In this document: one piece after another, positions 32,143-43,456 of the stretch
Numbering within the stretch: position 1 is the stretch's first letter
How the letters are laid out: each line of letters begins with the position of its first letter
Assembly: GCA_034387635.1 (NCBI GenBank)
Contig: JAOANU010000020.1
Coordinates: 248,001 to 312,000, forward strand
Length of the DNA stretch: 64,000 nt
Source of the DNA: Rhodosporidiobolus odoratus
Lineage: Eukaryota; Basidiomycota; Microbotryomycetes; Sporidiobolales; Sporidiobolaceae
Reading direction: 5' to 3'
Program-made: the position numbers and the translations under genes
The notes under the pieces: model-generated
Told to the model about the DNA's origin: nothing
Seen by the model: the letters and a program-made list of their open reading frames with translations, nothing else
The model's database searches: none

Positions 32143-33060
32143 TCTGGTCGTGTTAGATCAGCAGTAAGAGATGTTCGAGGGGACGAAAGGCGGAAAAGAG
32201 ATGAAACCGTTTCTCTCGCTTCTTGACGAACCGTTCCTCCCGAATCAAGCTGTTCCGAACCTGCACGGAGCGCGCAAGATTGATCTTCAGGGCCGCACAC
32301 GATCGAACTGGTATTGCCGTACCCTTCCTCGAGCTTCGCATTCCGCTCCTCATTGATGGCCTGTTATGGTGGAAATCGTACTCGAGAAAGCCGTTGGGAG
32401 TGCTGCGCGGCCAAATAGCACAGGTGCGTGGATCTCGTTGCGTCGTTGTACGCCGCACTGCTCAAGGTCTGCTCGCACTTTACGACCTTAGGGCACCCTT
32501 CTCCAGTCTTTCACCCTGGCCGAATGCACGTGCAGCGCTGCGAGCTAGCTTCCTCGTCTACTCAACAACCTAGCTGCTGTGGCCCGCCTGCCCCCTCGCT
32601 ACACTCAGCTGCGCACCGCTTACGCCTGGTCTCCGTCTGCCAACCAACTATTTCAGGCCTAGTCTCGCTCTCTTGGGCGTTGGCTACGCACGCGCGCTCC
32701 GTCTCGACGGCGCTCAAGCGATGCACTGCTCTTCACTTCCTCGGACCTCCAGAACCAGCTTGTCAGCACAATGTGCTAAGACTGCCAGGGGCCTGCTGTC
32801 ACCAATTCGCGTTGCTCTCGCTCGCTTCCCGCACTCTTTCCACTTCCTTCGGAGATGGCGGGCAGCATGCTCAGTGGCCCATCTCGGGTCTCGTGGACAG
32901 CTCCCCTAGACCTGGCGAGGAAAATTGCGGCTGAAGAGCCGCATCTGACAGCCGCAAGCGCTGCGCACACTCTTGTCGTTCGAAACACCTTCTTCTTTGA
33001 CTGTAAGCTTTGACACCATTCTTTGCACTTCTTCCGTACTCTAGCTGACGCGACTTGCTT
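32143..33060. other. Gene-poor region
   Basis: About 900 bases with only accidental-looking frames. The LTO1 promoter should be at the left end. A plus-strand frame at 32428-32934 is open but rich in Cys, His and Leu with no domain. Confidence 0.4.
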
Positions 33061-34083
33061 TGTGTAGACCAGGTTTCAACCATAAGCCTCTTCCTGCATA
33101 AGCTCCAGATAGAACTAGATGAGACGGATCTGGGCGCCGTAAGTCCTTTGCATACTACATATCTGGGGAACGATACTATGCCGACCAGATGCCCACAGCA
33201 TCTGGTTCACTTCAGAGTATTCCAGCCCCCCTCTGGAGGTCCGCTTCGCAGAACCAAGATTATAACTGGAATCGCCTAGATTCAACTCGTACTCCTGTTT
33301 TGGCGCGCGCACTGATCTCGTAAAATGATTCTCGACCGTTCTATCGCTACAATGTCGAGTTGATCGAGCCCCCACTTTTCTGCTACCCTTCACCACGATG
33401 ATCAGCCGAACCGACCCTCTTCAATCCGCCCCAATGCGCGAACCCAACCCCTTCGGCACACTACTTCGTATTCGCCGATCAGCTGGCGAGCACGATGAGG
33501 CAACCCGTCTGCGCATCTTGATAACGAGCGGTTTGAAGATGTGGCGCTGTGGCGTGCCCTGAGGCTCGCCATGTCGCACCGTGACCTCCTTCTACCTGAC
33601 GAGCTAAAGCAGGCCTGCGTCGGGGCAGTGATCGCTCAAGGTCATGCTCCGGATGTCAAGACAATGCTGAGAAAGGCCCTGGAGGGTTTGCAGCATATTG
33701 TGCAGAACGACCTCTGACAAACTCAACCAGGCCCTTCCTTGATTTCGACGATTGCCAGAGCTGAAGTCAAATTCATGCTGATCGGGAGGTATGAGCATCT
33801 CGAAGCGGTTGGCAAGCTCATGGCGAGAGACCGGAAGGCTACCGCTAGCCTTAAAGTCCAGACGAGCTGGGACTTCCTCATCAGGGCGCTCATGCCTGGA
33901 AAGTCCCGACAGGTGGAGCTCTGGTCCAAGTTGGCGAGTGGTAAAGCCGAGCGAACAGTGCCAAGATTTTTCCAACTCCTTGACATGAACCCTACGACAC
34001 CCTCACCAAGAAGACACCGTCTGGGCCATATCTCCTGCAGAACCACTTGCAGAGTCACTGAAGCGGATGCTCATGCTGTGTGA
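33061..34083 (+). pseudogene. Doubtful or decayed gene with helical segments
   Basis: Several coherent pieces lie in different frames: VSTISLFLHKLQIELDETDL (ending at a gtaagt donor, 33139), HLVHFRVFQPPSGG (after an AG at about 33198), AHYFVFADQLASTMRQ (about 33459), FEDVALWRALRLAMSHRD with LLLPDELKQACVGAVIAQ (33520-33717), and a long one from 33739 (FMLIGRYEHLEAVGKLMARD; DFLIRALMPGKSRQVELW). The ALRLA...LLLPDELKQACV piece resembles the helical part after a BTB domain, but this is a weak hint. I could not build one uninterrupted model; stops at 33519 and 33718 suggest decay or missed introns. Confidence 0.3.
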
Positions 34084-34580
34084 GTGACATGTCATTTCAC
34101 TATGTTGCTGATCGAGGTTATTGAATCCTTGCTTCATCAGGTAGCACTCAGAATGGGTCATGTCCTTCACAACCTATCCTGTCCTGCTGGTCTACTGTAC
34201 CGGGAATCGAGCCTCTGCTAGTGTTGTACAGGTCCGCTGTGCTAGTCTGTAACGATCAAGCTGATCAGTAGGCGGTCGCACTCTGCCCATTTGTCTTGAC
34301 CGGCTTGCTGACCTTCTCAAACTGGCTCTCGAATGCTTGCCTCCGCCTCTCTGCTATAACACTCATCTTACCCCACTACGTAGCGGATGCTTGCCATAGG
34401 ATCACAAGTAGGCCTCCATCTCAGCGTCATAGGATTCTACTAGCCTTCTCTTTCGACTCACATTCTCGCATTTCTTCTTCCGCATTTCTTGCCAGCACGC
34501 TCAGACAGTTGTATCAAGCTCTGAGGGTATCAAGCACATCCTACTTGACATACACTCTATTGAACGGGTGCTAAACCCCA
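34084..34580. other. Spacer before MFS gene 3' end
   Basis: About 500 bases with slightly lower GC and no supported gene. A 92-codon plus-strand frame at 34296-34574 has no recognisable domain. Confidence 0.35.
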
Positions 34581-37521
34581 TTAATCCGCCTTTGCAAACT
34601 TACTCATACTCCTCAACTTGGGTCCGTATTCTGCAAACATCAAAATCCCATATCAGCCGACCGCAAGTACGCAGCACCTGAAGCACGAACCACATCTCCC
34701 CACAGAATACTGAAGAGAGAGAGAGAGAGCGAGAAAAAGGGAGAGGACGACTCACTATAAAACACAAAAGGCACCGTCATCAACGCGGCTGAGATCGCCC
34801 CCAAGATACTGCACGCCCTGCCGACTCCGAGGTTGTGATACAAGGGCATGGCGACGAGGGGGAGGGCTGCGGCAAATATGGATCGGAGGAAGGTGTTGGC
34901 GGCGACAGCTGCGGGAAGGAGTGGGGTATCAGAGCTTTGGTATAAACGAAGAGGAAAGGCGCGACAGAGAGAAGGATGGATGCTTTTCGGGGGAGAAAGA
35001 ACGAACCTGAAGCAGCGTAGACGGTATAGGCATCGAGAAGGTAGTTGATGCCGGCTCTGCGCAAGGTTTAATGACCCATGTCAACACCGTACCTCCACAG
35101 GCGTATGGCAAAGCAAGAAGGAAGACAGAAGAGTCGAGAGAAGAAGGGGGGCATACTGGAAGATTAGCAGAAACGCAACACCGATCAGAGCCAATCCGAC
35201 AATCTTCCCCGCAAGTGGAAGCCAACCGAGGAAGAAGAACCCGACCGGGAACAGAATGCCGCCGAGCATCATCGGAGGGAGACGCATTTCGGGTGGGGCG
35301 GAGCCGTGCTGTCAAGACAAGGGCGATCAGGTCTGCCGACTGGGGAAAGCGTCAGAAGAGCTGGGGACTTACCTTGTCCAGGTAGGGCGCAAAGACGTGC
35401 GAGGAGTAGATGTAGTTGAGGAAAGCGGCAATGAGGGTGCCGACGAGTACGCCGAGGAAAGGGAGGGAACCTTGCACGGGAGTCCAGCCATGGGTTTCCT
35501 CGCTACGGTGGGAATTAGTCATTAGCGAGTGTGGAAGAGAAGCAGGGGGCGACGCTTAGGGAGAGGAACAATACATACAAGATGTTTGGGACGGCTGAGA
35601 ACATAAGGTAGAGTACTCCGTCTATGAGAGCGAAAGTCAGTATTGCATCATACGAAAAGCCTGAAAGGGAAGGGCGGGAAGGAAAAACGTGCAAGTAAAG
35701 GAATTGTACAGGCAAATAGCGAGAACCATGGGCTCTTTGATGAGCATGACGATAGGTCGAGTGAGAGCTGCAGCAAAGAATCGGGGTAAGTACGAGTCCT
35801 GCCCATCTCGAGCCGGAAGAAGCGAGGAAAGCCCACTCTTCTCTGCAAAGTGCTTCAAGGAGAAATCGTTCTCCTCGTCTGTCGCGCGCAACGGGACTGT
35901 GGGTCAGCTTGCGATCAACTCGACACCATCTGGCGTCGATCCAGGTCGGAGAAGATGCGGATGAACGCACGTTTACTATGTAACGCCCAGCGTTTCGTCC
36001 TGAACCGCAAATCCTTGGCTTTACGGGTCAGAATGACGGGGCTGAACGTCTCGGGTACAAGGACAAGGAGGAGCCCGAGAACGCCAACGACGGACGAGAG
36101 GATGACGACAAGGTACTGTGAATTCGAACTGCGAGTCAGTCCGCGTAAGCAGAACATGCAGCGCAACGGCGAAGAAGGCTCACCTCAGTCCACCTCCATC
36201 CTAAGTAGCTCACAGTTACGGAGCTACCGATGATCGGGCCAAGAGTGGGTCCAGCAACGATAGCGAGGGAGTAGAAAACCACAGCGGTGGCTCGTTCACG
36301 GGCGTCGAACATGCTGCGACATCGATTCGCAGGTCAGTCGTGCTGCGCATGATCAGGCGCCCGCCAGTACAGTACAGGCCGCAAGAGAAGGAACGCACTC
36401 TGCTAAAGCGCCTCCGACGACAGCAGGAGGCGCAGAAGCACCTAGACCGGCAAAGAACCGAGTGATCATGATGGTTTGCACGTCCTTGGCGGTTGCGGTA
36501 GCGGCGGACAAGCAGATGAAGATGAACATGCCCACTATATCACAGTGCAGAATCAAGGCAAAGAAAGGGGAGAGGGGGCGACACATCAGTACGGGGCGAG
36601 GGCGAGGCAAGGCGCAATGAACAACCTGACGTACGGAAGATATTGATCTTGCGCCCAAACACTTCACTACCTGATCCGAAAATGATAGGACCAGCGATAT
36701 AACCGCAAATGAAGAGACTGATCCCCAGGGTAGCGACTTCGGTGGAAATGCCAAACTCGACCGCGATGGCGGTCAATGCTGAAGAGAAGACGGAAGAGGC
36801 GAAGGTCGAACACACTGTAGCGACCACGAGTAGTCAGTCAGGGATTGCGACAGGAATAGGCTCGTGGAGAATGATGGAGTTGCGGTGACGGAACGCACTG
36901 GTCGTCATGCCCAGAAGCGCGACAACCAAGTATCGCCGACGAAAGCTCCAGTTCTTTGGGTTGGCAGGCTGATTAATCGAGCAATAAAGTCGGGATGCGT
37001 GGGAGTGAGGCAAGTGAGCAAAGTTAGGAAGGTCAGTGGTTGTCGTCTCCTTCGTCCGGTCCACAGCCACAATGGCAGAGCCCGGTCGGAACAGAGGGGA
37101 CAGTGCGGCGGTCGAGCACCAGAGGAGAGAGGAGAGCACGCACATCGTCCTTGCTGTCCCACCCAACGACGTCTCCCTTCCACTCCCTCTCTTCCGGCGG
37201 GACTTTCTCCTGGTCTTCCTCCCTCGCTCTATGTCTCAATCCCTTCTCGACGTCCCTCTCGTCCCTCTTCCGTTGCGCCCGTTCCGCATCTCCTTGCTCT
37301 CCTTCTCTGTCGACCTCATTTTCTGGTTCATGGTCGCCAGCGCGGGTGCGATCGCTTGACCCGGCGAGTGAAGGCGGTCGAGTCGGGACTGGGGTAGCGT
37401 AGGGTGACTCTTCGCCACGGAGGGCAAACGAGTCGATATGTTGCAAGGGTTGACCTGATCTGTAGCTTGTAGGTGGTTGACCCGGTCGAGGTGATACGAT
37501 GGGTACGGGTCGGGGAGTCAT
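34581..37521 (-). CDS. MFS drug:H+ antiporter (DHA1 type)
   Basis: A many-exon gene from ATG 37521 (first exon to 37144) to the stop at 34581. The ~125-residue cytosolic N-terminus is Pro/Arg/Glu-rich and ends WDSKDDPANPKNWSFRRRY across an intron, the classical entry into the first helix of fungal 12-helix drug transporters. Helices follow: ALTAIAVEFGISTEVATLG, ISLFICGYIAGPIIFGSGSE with the FGRK loop, TIMITRFFAGLGASAPPAVV, VVFYSLAIVAGPTLGP, YLVVILSSVVGVLGLLLVL, then after the central loop ICLYNSFTYGVLYLMFSAVP, PVQGSLPFLGVLVGTLIAA, ILFPVGFFFLGWLPLAG and later helices, ending KYGPKLRSMSKFAKAD. The RERATA loop is present. It belongs with the Flr1/Tpo/Cyh-type plasma-membrane exporters; the substrate cannot be read from sequence. 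Middle exon borders are approximate. Confidence 0.85.
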
Positions 37522-38021
37522 GACCACGGCGTGTGGATGTCAAGCAGGAGTGGCGTAATGAGCCGTGGTAAGAGGGAGAGAGTGGTGGATGTTCGAGTGG
37601 AGAATTGAATCCAATTTCTCCAACTGCGTCGTCGGCTTCGATCGTGGCCGAACCTGCCGAACATCGGAACGGCGGCAGCGGCGGAGGGCTCAACCCGCCG
37701 CCTCCACTGTCTGGTGTACGCGAGCTGTTGATCAAGCATGTGCGAGTGCTGTGTATCAAGGTCCACTGAATAAGGGAGAAATCAAGAGAAATGTTGAGGG
37801 AACGAGGACTGTCGACAGGGCAGATGAAGCAGTGTGAGGTTTGGCGGAGGGCTGGGCATGCCTGTAGCGAAGATCGGTATGCTGTACTCTGGGCAGTTAA
37901 TTAGTTGCAGTCGACGGGGTGACAACTTGAAGATAGAAACTGATATCTGAAACTCATCCTCTCCCCCTCAACACCACTCGCTATACCTGCTAGACTGCTA
38001 GTGCCTACAGTACTCCCGCCA
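37522..38021. promoter_or_regulatory. Divergent promoter between MFS exporter and FHA kinase
   Basis: A 500-base head-to-head spacer. A purine-rich stretch (about 37560-37580) and a TA-richer piece (ttaattagttgcag, 37898-37911) are visible. It must drive both the exporter (-) and the kinase (+). No factor site is named with confidence. Confidence 0.35.
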
Positions 38022-38905
38022 ATGTATCCCACCAATCCTCGCAAGCGTCTACTGTTGCCCTCGACTTCCTCCGACATCCTCATCTCGACCTCGTCAAAGC
38101 GCCTCAAGAACACCCACTCGAGCCAGCTAGAGCCCGCCAAGGTTACAGATGAGGTAGGCAGGCTCACGACCAGGAACGACAACGGTACTCGGGGTACAGT
38201 CGCCTACCTTTTCCCCTTCCTTTTAACCCCACCCGATGTGAGTCTCCCGCAGTGCTCGTCATACAACGCGACCGCGCCTTCTACATTGGCAGGAACCAAG
38301 CCTGTGACTTTGTGCTCGACGAGGTCAGAGCGAGCGGGAGACATGCGCGGGTCTACGTCGTTCGCCTCGTCCCTTTCGCTCTGTCAGGTTTTTTTTTCCT
38401 CTGCCCTTTTCTTGCTACTTGTCTTGGTTTCTTGCTTGAATCCTTGGTCACCCCACTTCTTGCTCTTTCTTTGGCTCTACTGGTGCCATGCAGTAGGGGG
38501 CAAGCAGCACGCTAACGCTGACAGAGGGGCAGGTCGTAGCCGATACCGGCGAGCAACTCACGACCCTCCAAGACACGCATAGCACCAACGGGACGCTGCA
38601 CAATGGGCGACTCGTACCTCGCGGAGGCACCGTCGTGCTCTCCTCGGGGGACAAGATCGAGTGCGGGCTTGTTCTTGCCGTTGTGATCCCTTCCGATCCT
38701 GGAAGCATTCTGACCCGAGGCATGCAGAATCGCCGGGCAGGTCTTTCGCTACACTCACACCGCTGCCACACCTCGTACGCCCAGCAGCGACAAGGCATTC
38801 GCGAGCGCAAGCAAGATAGGCGAGTTCCTCGTGTCTCCTCGAACCCTCGGCAGCGGGGCCTTTTCAGATGTCTACCTTGCCTTCTCTACCAAGGTACGCG
38901 ACGCG

Positions 38906-38938
<33 letters not shown>

Positions 38939-40674
38939 TGCTTGAACCGCCCTAGCCTGACGTGAGTGAGAGCTGACGATTGGAGTGACCTGCAGACCCT
39001 CAAGCAAGTCGCCTGCAAACGTCTTCCTCGTTCTCGCCCGGCTGCTGAGGGGACCAACAAGGAGCAGAAGGGACGAGACCGTCTGACTGCGATACAGAGG
39101 GAGGTGGAGATGCTGAAGAAGGCTAAGCATGTGCGCCTAGTCGAGTTGACTTTCGTCTGGTTTCTTGCCCTTGTATCCGAGGTCTTCGTACGGACTACCC
39201 ACTCACCCTCCTGGACTCATAGCCAAATATAAACAAGATTGAAGGCGTCGTTGTGGGCGAGGATGCCGTGTGAGTTTTCCCTCCCTTCGCATGCTCCGCT
39301 TTCGTTCAAGGCGAGACGAGCCTGCCTCAACGACTACCGTCTGCGATTGACTCACACCGCCACAGACACATCTTCCTCCAGCTGTGAGCTCCTTTTCTTG
39401 CCTATACCGCTTCCGATAACGACGAGCGGCAATCTCGTCGATCGATTCCCTTCTTATCCACCTCCTCTGCTGCGCAGCGTCTCTGGCGGAGACCTGTTCT
39501 CTTACCTCGTCAAGAAAGGTCGACTTGACGCGCCCGAAGGTGTGCTTTGCCTCTGCTTCCTCGCTCAATTGCGCGGGTTACTACACTGCTGACTGCGATC
39601 TGCGGTCGGTCTTGTCTGCCCACAGCCAAGTTTGTCCTGTACCAGCTCCTACTTGGCCTGCGATACCTACATGAAGAAGTGAATGTCGCGCATCGTGACA
39701 TCAAAGTACGTGGAACAGCATCGCTTTTCGCTTTTTTTCCCATTCAGCATGGTGTCTATGCACCGAATCTATAACCTCGTGTTTTCCTGACGCACCTCCC
39801 TCGGGTCACAGCTGGAGAACATCATCCTCGCTACTAGCGGTCCCTTCCCCAAAGTCCAGGTCCGCATGCTTGCCCTTCCTTCCTTCCCTTCCTCACCTTG
39901 AAACCTCGACTCAACCGATGCGATGAGGGGTTGCAGCTCGCCGACTTTGGGCAATCTCGCTCGGCAACCCAGTCTTTCCGCAGCTTGAACGGGACGTTGC
40001 AGTACATGGCTCCGGAGCAGTTGGTAGCGTGGACCAGGAAAGGGGGGTACAGTGGCAAGAGGGCGGATATGTGGAGTTTGGTGAGCTGTTTTTTTTCAGG
40101 AACTAGGTTTTCTTCCTTCAGCTACACGATTTTCTGACAGGCGCGATCATAACTGAACAGGGCATCGTCCTCGCCCTCCTCCTGACCGGCTCGCATCCGT
40201 TCGAACCTTGGTCCTCCTCCCCCAATTCGCCCTCAGGTCAATCGCAAGGCGGTCTGTCCGTCTTTGGTGCCTCAGCTGCGGTGGAGCTCGACAATAGTCC
40301 CGGAGATTTGTCGCTGTGTAGGGCGGTCGTCAAGGGGGAAGTCGCGCTGGGAAGTTCGGGGTTTGGGAGTGCGAAGAATGCTGGTGCGTTTATTTCCTTT
40401 TTCTCTTTCGACCTTGCTTTGTACCATCCTCGTCCTCTTGGCCTACATCATGACCTCCACGAATAGGAGGCACGTACAACGGGTCACGGAAACTGACAAG
40501 GTGCTGTCCTCTTTTCTCGTGTCCGTTACAGCACGCGCCTTGCTTCTGTCTAACCTACTCGCGCACGATCCGGCCACTCGGGCCACTGCTTCGGAAGCGC
40601 TCGAGTCGTCGTGGATCAGCATGAGTAGGAAGGAACTCGAGGCGCTTTACGAGAAGGTGGTTGGAAAGGGGTGA
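38022..40674 (+). CDS. FHA-domain Ser/Thr protein kinase (Chk2/Cds1/Mek1 type)
   Basis: Thirteen exons close exactly (38022-38193, 38253-38356, 38533-38670, 38741-38893, 38996-39130, 39223-39269, 39366-39383, 39478-39539, 39626-39705, 39812-39859, 39937-40080, 40161-40383, 40532-40674), giving 488 residues. An N-terminal FHA domain, which binds phosphothreonine, shows FYIGRNQACDFVLDE, SGRHARVYV and DTHSTNGTLHNGRLV. The kinase domain follows: Gly loop LGSGAFSDVYLA, catalytic Lys in VACKRL, HRDIKLENI, DFGQS, GTLQYMAPEQL and MWSLGIVLALLLTGSHPF. It ends soon after the last helix. One FHA plus one kinase domain is the plan of Cds1/Chk2 and meiotic Mek1. One exon is 18 bases. The intron at 38894 carries a 30-base poly-C tract. 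Confidence 0.9.
38907..38936 (+). repeat. Poly-C tract (30 C) in a kinase-gene intron
   Basis: Thirty consecutive C begin 13 bases after the 5' splice site of the fourth intron of the FHA-kinase gene. The run is exact as given, but homopolymers of this length are prone to sequencing and assembly error. Confidence 0.9.
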
Positions 40675-40852
40675 AGGTGAACGGGGTGAAGAGCGAGGGG
40701 AACCGGCATCGGTGTGATTGAATGTAGGTTATGACTGTCTGTGTATGGTGGCTGCACGCATGTCAGAGGCAGATCGACGAAAGCTAGAATGGGTTTGCCG
40801 TCGTTGTTCGCTTCGCTTCCTTGTCCGCATACTCAGGCTTCACTCCCCTGTC

Positions 40853-43166
40853 ATGGCAAGATCCGACACGCTCAGCTTTACGCCATCCCACTCTCTGCTC
40901 AATGCCAAATTTGAATCGTACAAACTCAGTCAACCTTCGCCTTGCTTGACTTTGGATCAAGTGGTTTCAACTTTGTCACTTTCCCGACCATTCACTACGC
41001 CAAGACTGCCAGAGAATGCCAGATTGAGCTACCACGAAGTGAGCGATCGGGCGAGGCACAATCACCTAGCAGCTGGACAGCGAGGGGAGGCACTTTGGGT
41101 CGATGCGCAAGGAAACGTATGGGCAATAGTCCTCAATCCTCCAGTATGTATAGCCTTTGCCATGCTTCCTGGACAGTCTAGTCTGACCCTTAGTCTCTCG
41201 CCAGACCGCTCATCCGACGATTCGCCACCTGGCTACCCTTCCCCTTCCCGCTTCCTCTTCCTCTTCTACCTCTTCTTCCCCACCTGCGCCCGCCTCCGAG
41301 TACCCTTCGGCTCTCTGCATCGCACCGCATCTATGGGTCGTGTCCAGTGGTCAAGGCACAATACACACTCTCCGTGTAGACACCTCGACGCCCTCTTCCT
41401 GGAAGGGACAACTCAGCCCAGCCTACGAGCTCCGACACGAAGACGACGATCACCAACTCGTACCCTTCCGAGTACATGCAGCACATAGCAGCTCTGGACA
41501 GGAAGCCATTCTCCTCCTCTCAAGTGTCGTCAAAAGCGCTTCACCCTCTTCCGCCTCCTCCGCCGATCCTCCAGAGTCTTCCGCCACGCCTTTCACTTCA
41601 GCTGCCAAGACGCGACTCAAACTCCCTTCTACGACCGCCTTTGAGTACCTCCAAGCGCGGATCCCCGTCGCACCCTCTGCTTCCACGGACGTCCCCAAAG
41701 TCCTGCAGCCGGAATGGCGGTTGCGAGGTGCAGATCTTCCTGCATTCGTACACTTCGACGCGGCACAGGATCGATACTGCATCGCCTCCAGTGCACCACT
41801 CTGCCTTCCCTCAGCTTCTACACCTGCCACGACCCCAAAAACCGACACCGACATGGCCGGTCTCGGAGCGCTAACAAGCGCATCCCTATCTGCCCCGTCG
41901 CCGTCAGCCACAAGTCCCGCAGACGGCCGTCGTCCCAAACCCCCACCCTTCTCCTGGCTTCAGGACAAGGACTCCTTGACCGTCGCCTTCCCAATCCCCT
42001 CCTCCACCCCAACCTCCTCCATTCGCACAACCTTTTCCAAAAACTACCTAACCCTCCACATTGCTTCTCCCTCTTCCCTCCTCTCTCCCGGCTTCTCCGC
42101 AGCAGGTGCAGCCACTCTGCCTCGACTCAGTCACAAGAAGTTGTGGGGCGAGATTGATCCGCATACGAGCGTTTGGACGTTTGATCGAGAGGCGGAAGGG
42201 AGGGATGGTACGTTTGGAGTGTTGACGTTGCATTTGGAAAAGTTGCATGCGGGGACTAGGTGGATGGACATCTTCTCTTCCTCTTCGACTTCAACCTCCA
42301 CCATCCATTCCTCAAGCGCGGTAGGAGGGCAGGGCAAGATCGAGGAACTACCTGAAGAGGCAGAGTATGAAGGGGTTCCCGAGACGGTGGATCCCTCCGA
42401 ACTGGCGGCTATCGCTGAGAAAATGGATCAGTGGGCGTCGTCGATCCTGCCCGGGTCTTCCTCTTCAGGCGGAGCTGCAGAAGAGGGACTCGGACATGGA
42501 TTGCCGACGAGTTTGATGGGGGACGAGATGGACGTCGAGGTGGATGGCGAGAGTGGGAGGAATGTCGTGCTTACTTGGGTTGGGCCGGGAGGCTCGGAAG
42601 AAGAAGAGGAAGGAGTTGTCATGGTTGAGACCCCTCATGCAACCATCCCTACCGCCTTGATCTCGACCTCTCTACCCCTCTCATCTCCCTCTCTAGCCGC
42701 CGATCACACAATTTCAATCAAGCACGACGTGGACGCCCTCCTCTTCTCCCCGCCTTCCTCCTCATCCTCTCCAGCCTCTCCCAGTACCACCTGGACGCAC
42801 CTCTCAACCCTCCCCGCCCTCTCTTTTGTCCTCGCCACCAAACGCGACACCCGCTTCGTGTACCATTGTCAACCCTACCCGCCCTCCATCTCCGCCGGTG
42901 CAGTCCTCGCGTTCGACGCTCCGGCTATACTTCCCGGCTCCGGTTCAGGGGCGGGGGGAAACAGAGGAGGTGGTAACCTGTTTGTGTATGTCGCTCCGCC
43001 TGTAGGGGGTAAAGACAAGGTTGGAAGGAGTTTCGTGGTCAAGGTGGGTGGACCGGGGTGCGGGGCGTTGGTAGGTGCCGTGGGGGTTAGGATGGAGGGT
43101 GGTGAGTTGGCTGTGGTGGCACTTTGTGAGAGGGAGGTCAGCGCGATGAGGTTGTTTGCGGAGTAG
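40853..43166 (+). CDS. NudC domain-containing protein 1 (NUDCD1)
   Basis: Two exons (40853-41143, 41205-43166) close exactly and encode 750 residues. The N-terminus carries LNAKFESYKLSQPSPC, matching the start of NUDCD1 proteins, followed by a predicted beta-rich region (LWVDAQGNVWAIVLN; LCIAPHLWVVSSGQGTIHTL). The central CS/NudC domain reads FSWLQDKDSLTVAFPIPSS, KLWGEIDPHTSVWTFD and LHLEKLHAGTRWMDIF. A conserved C-terminal part includes IKHDVDALLF, TWTHLSTLPAL and FVLATKRDTRF. The family works as an Hsp90 co-chaperone-like scaffold in animals; a fungal role is inferred. Large Ser/Gly/Glu inserts separate the conserved blocks, making it longer than animal homologues. Start chosen as the first ATG before the conserved N-terminal motif. 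It is convergent with the next gene. Confidence 0.88.
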
Positions 43167-43456
43167 CGCATGGCGCGTGGACAGGCTGCATTTAGAAAAA
43201 ACCGAACGAGACCTCTCCTGGGAAGAAAGTCGAGCATCTTCTGTTTTCTCATCACCGTTGAGGCCTCGTCAAAAGGTGCGCTGCGTGCTACTTGTGTGCG
43301 ATTTGGCGAATGGACTGCGCTTTCAAGCTATGCTACGAACCACTCAACCTCAGCCCTCTCACCACGCACCCCGTCGTTGCATGCCAAGCGTCCCCCTTCA
43401 CCCCTCATATTTCCCTTCTCGCCCTCCGTCCCTCTAGCCACCGGACGAGTACAGGA

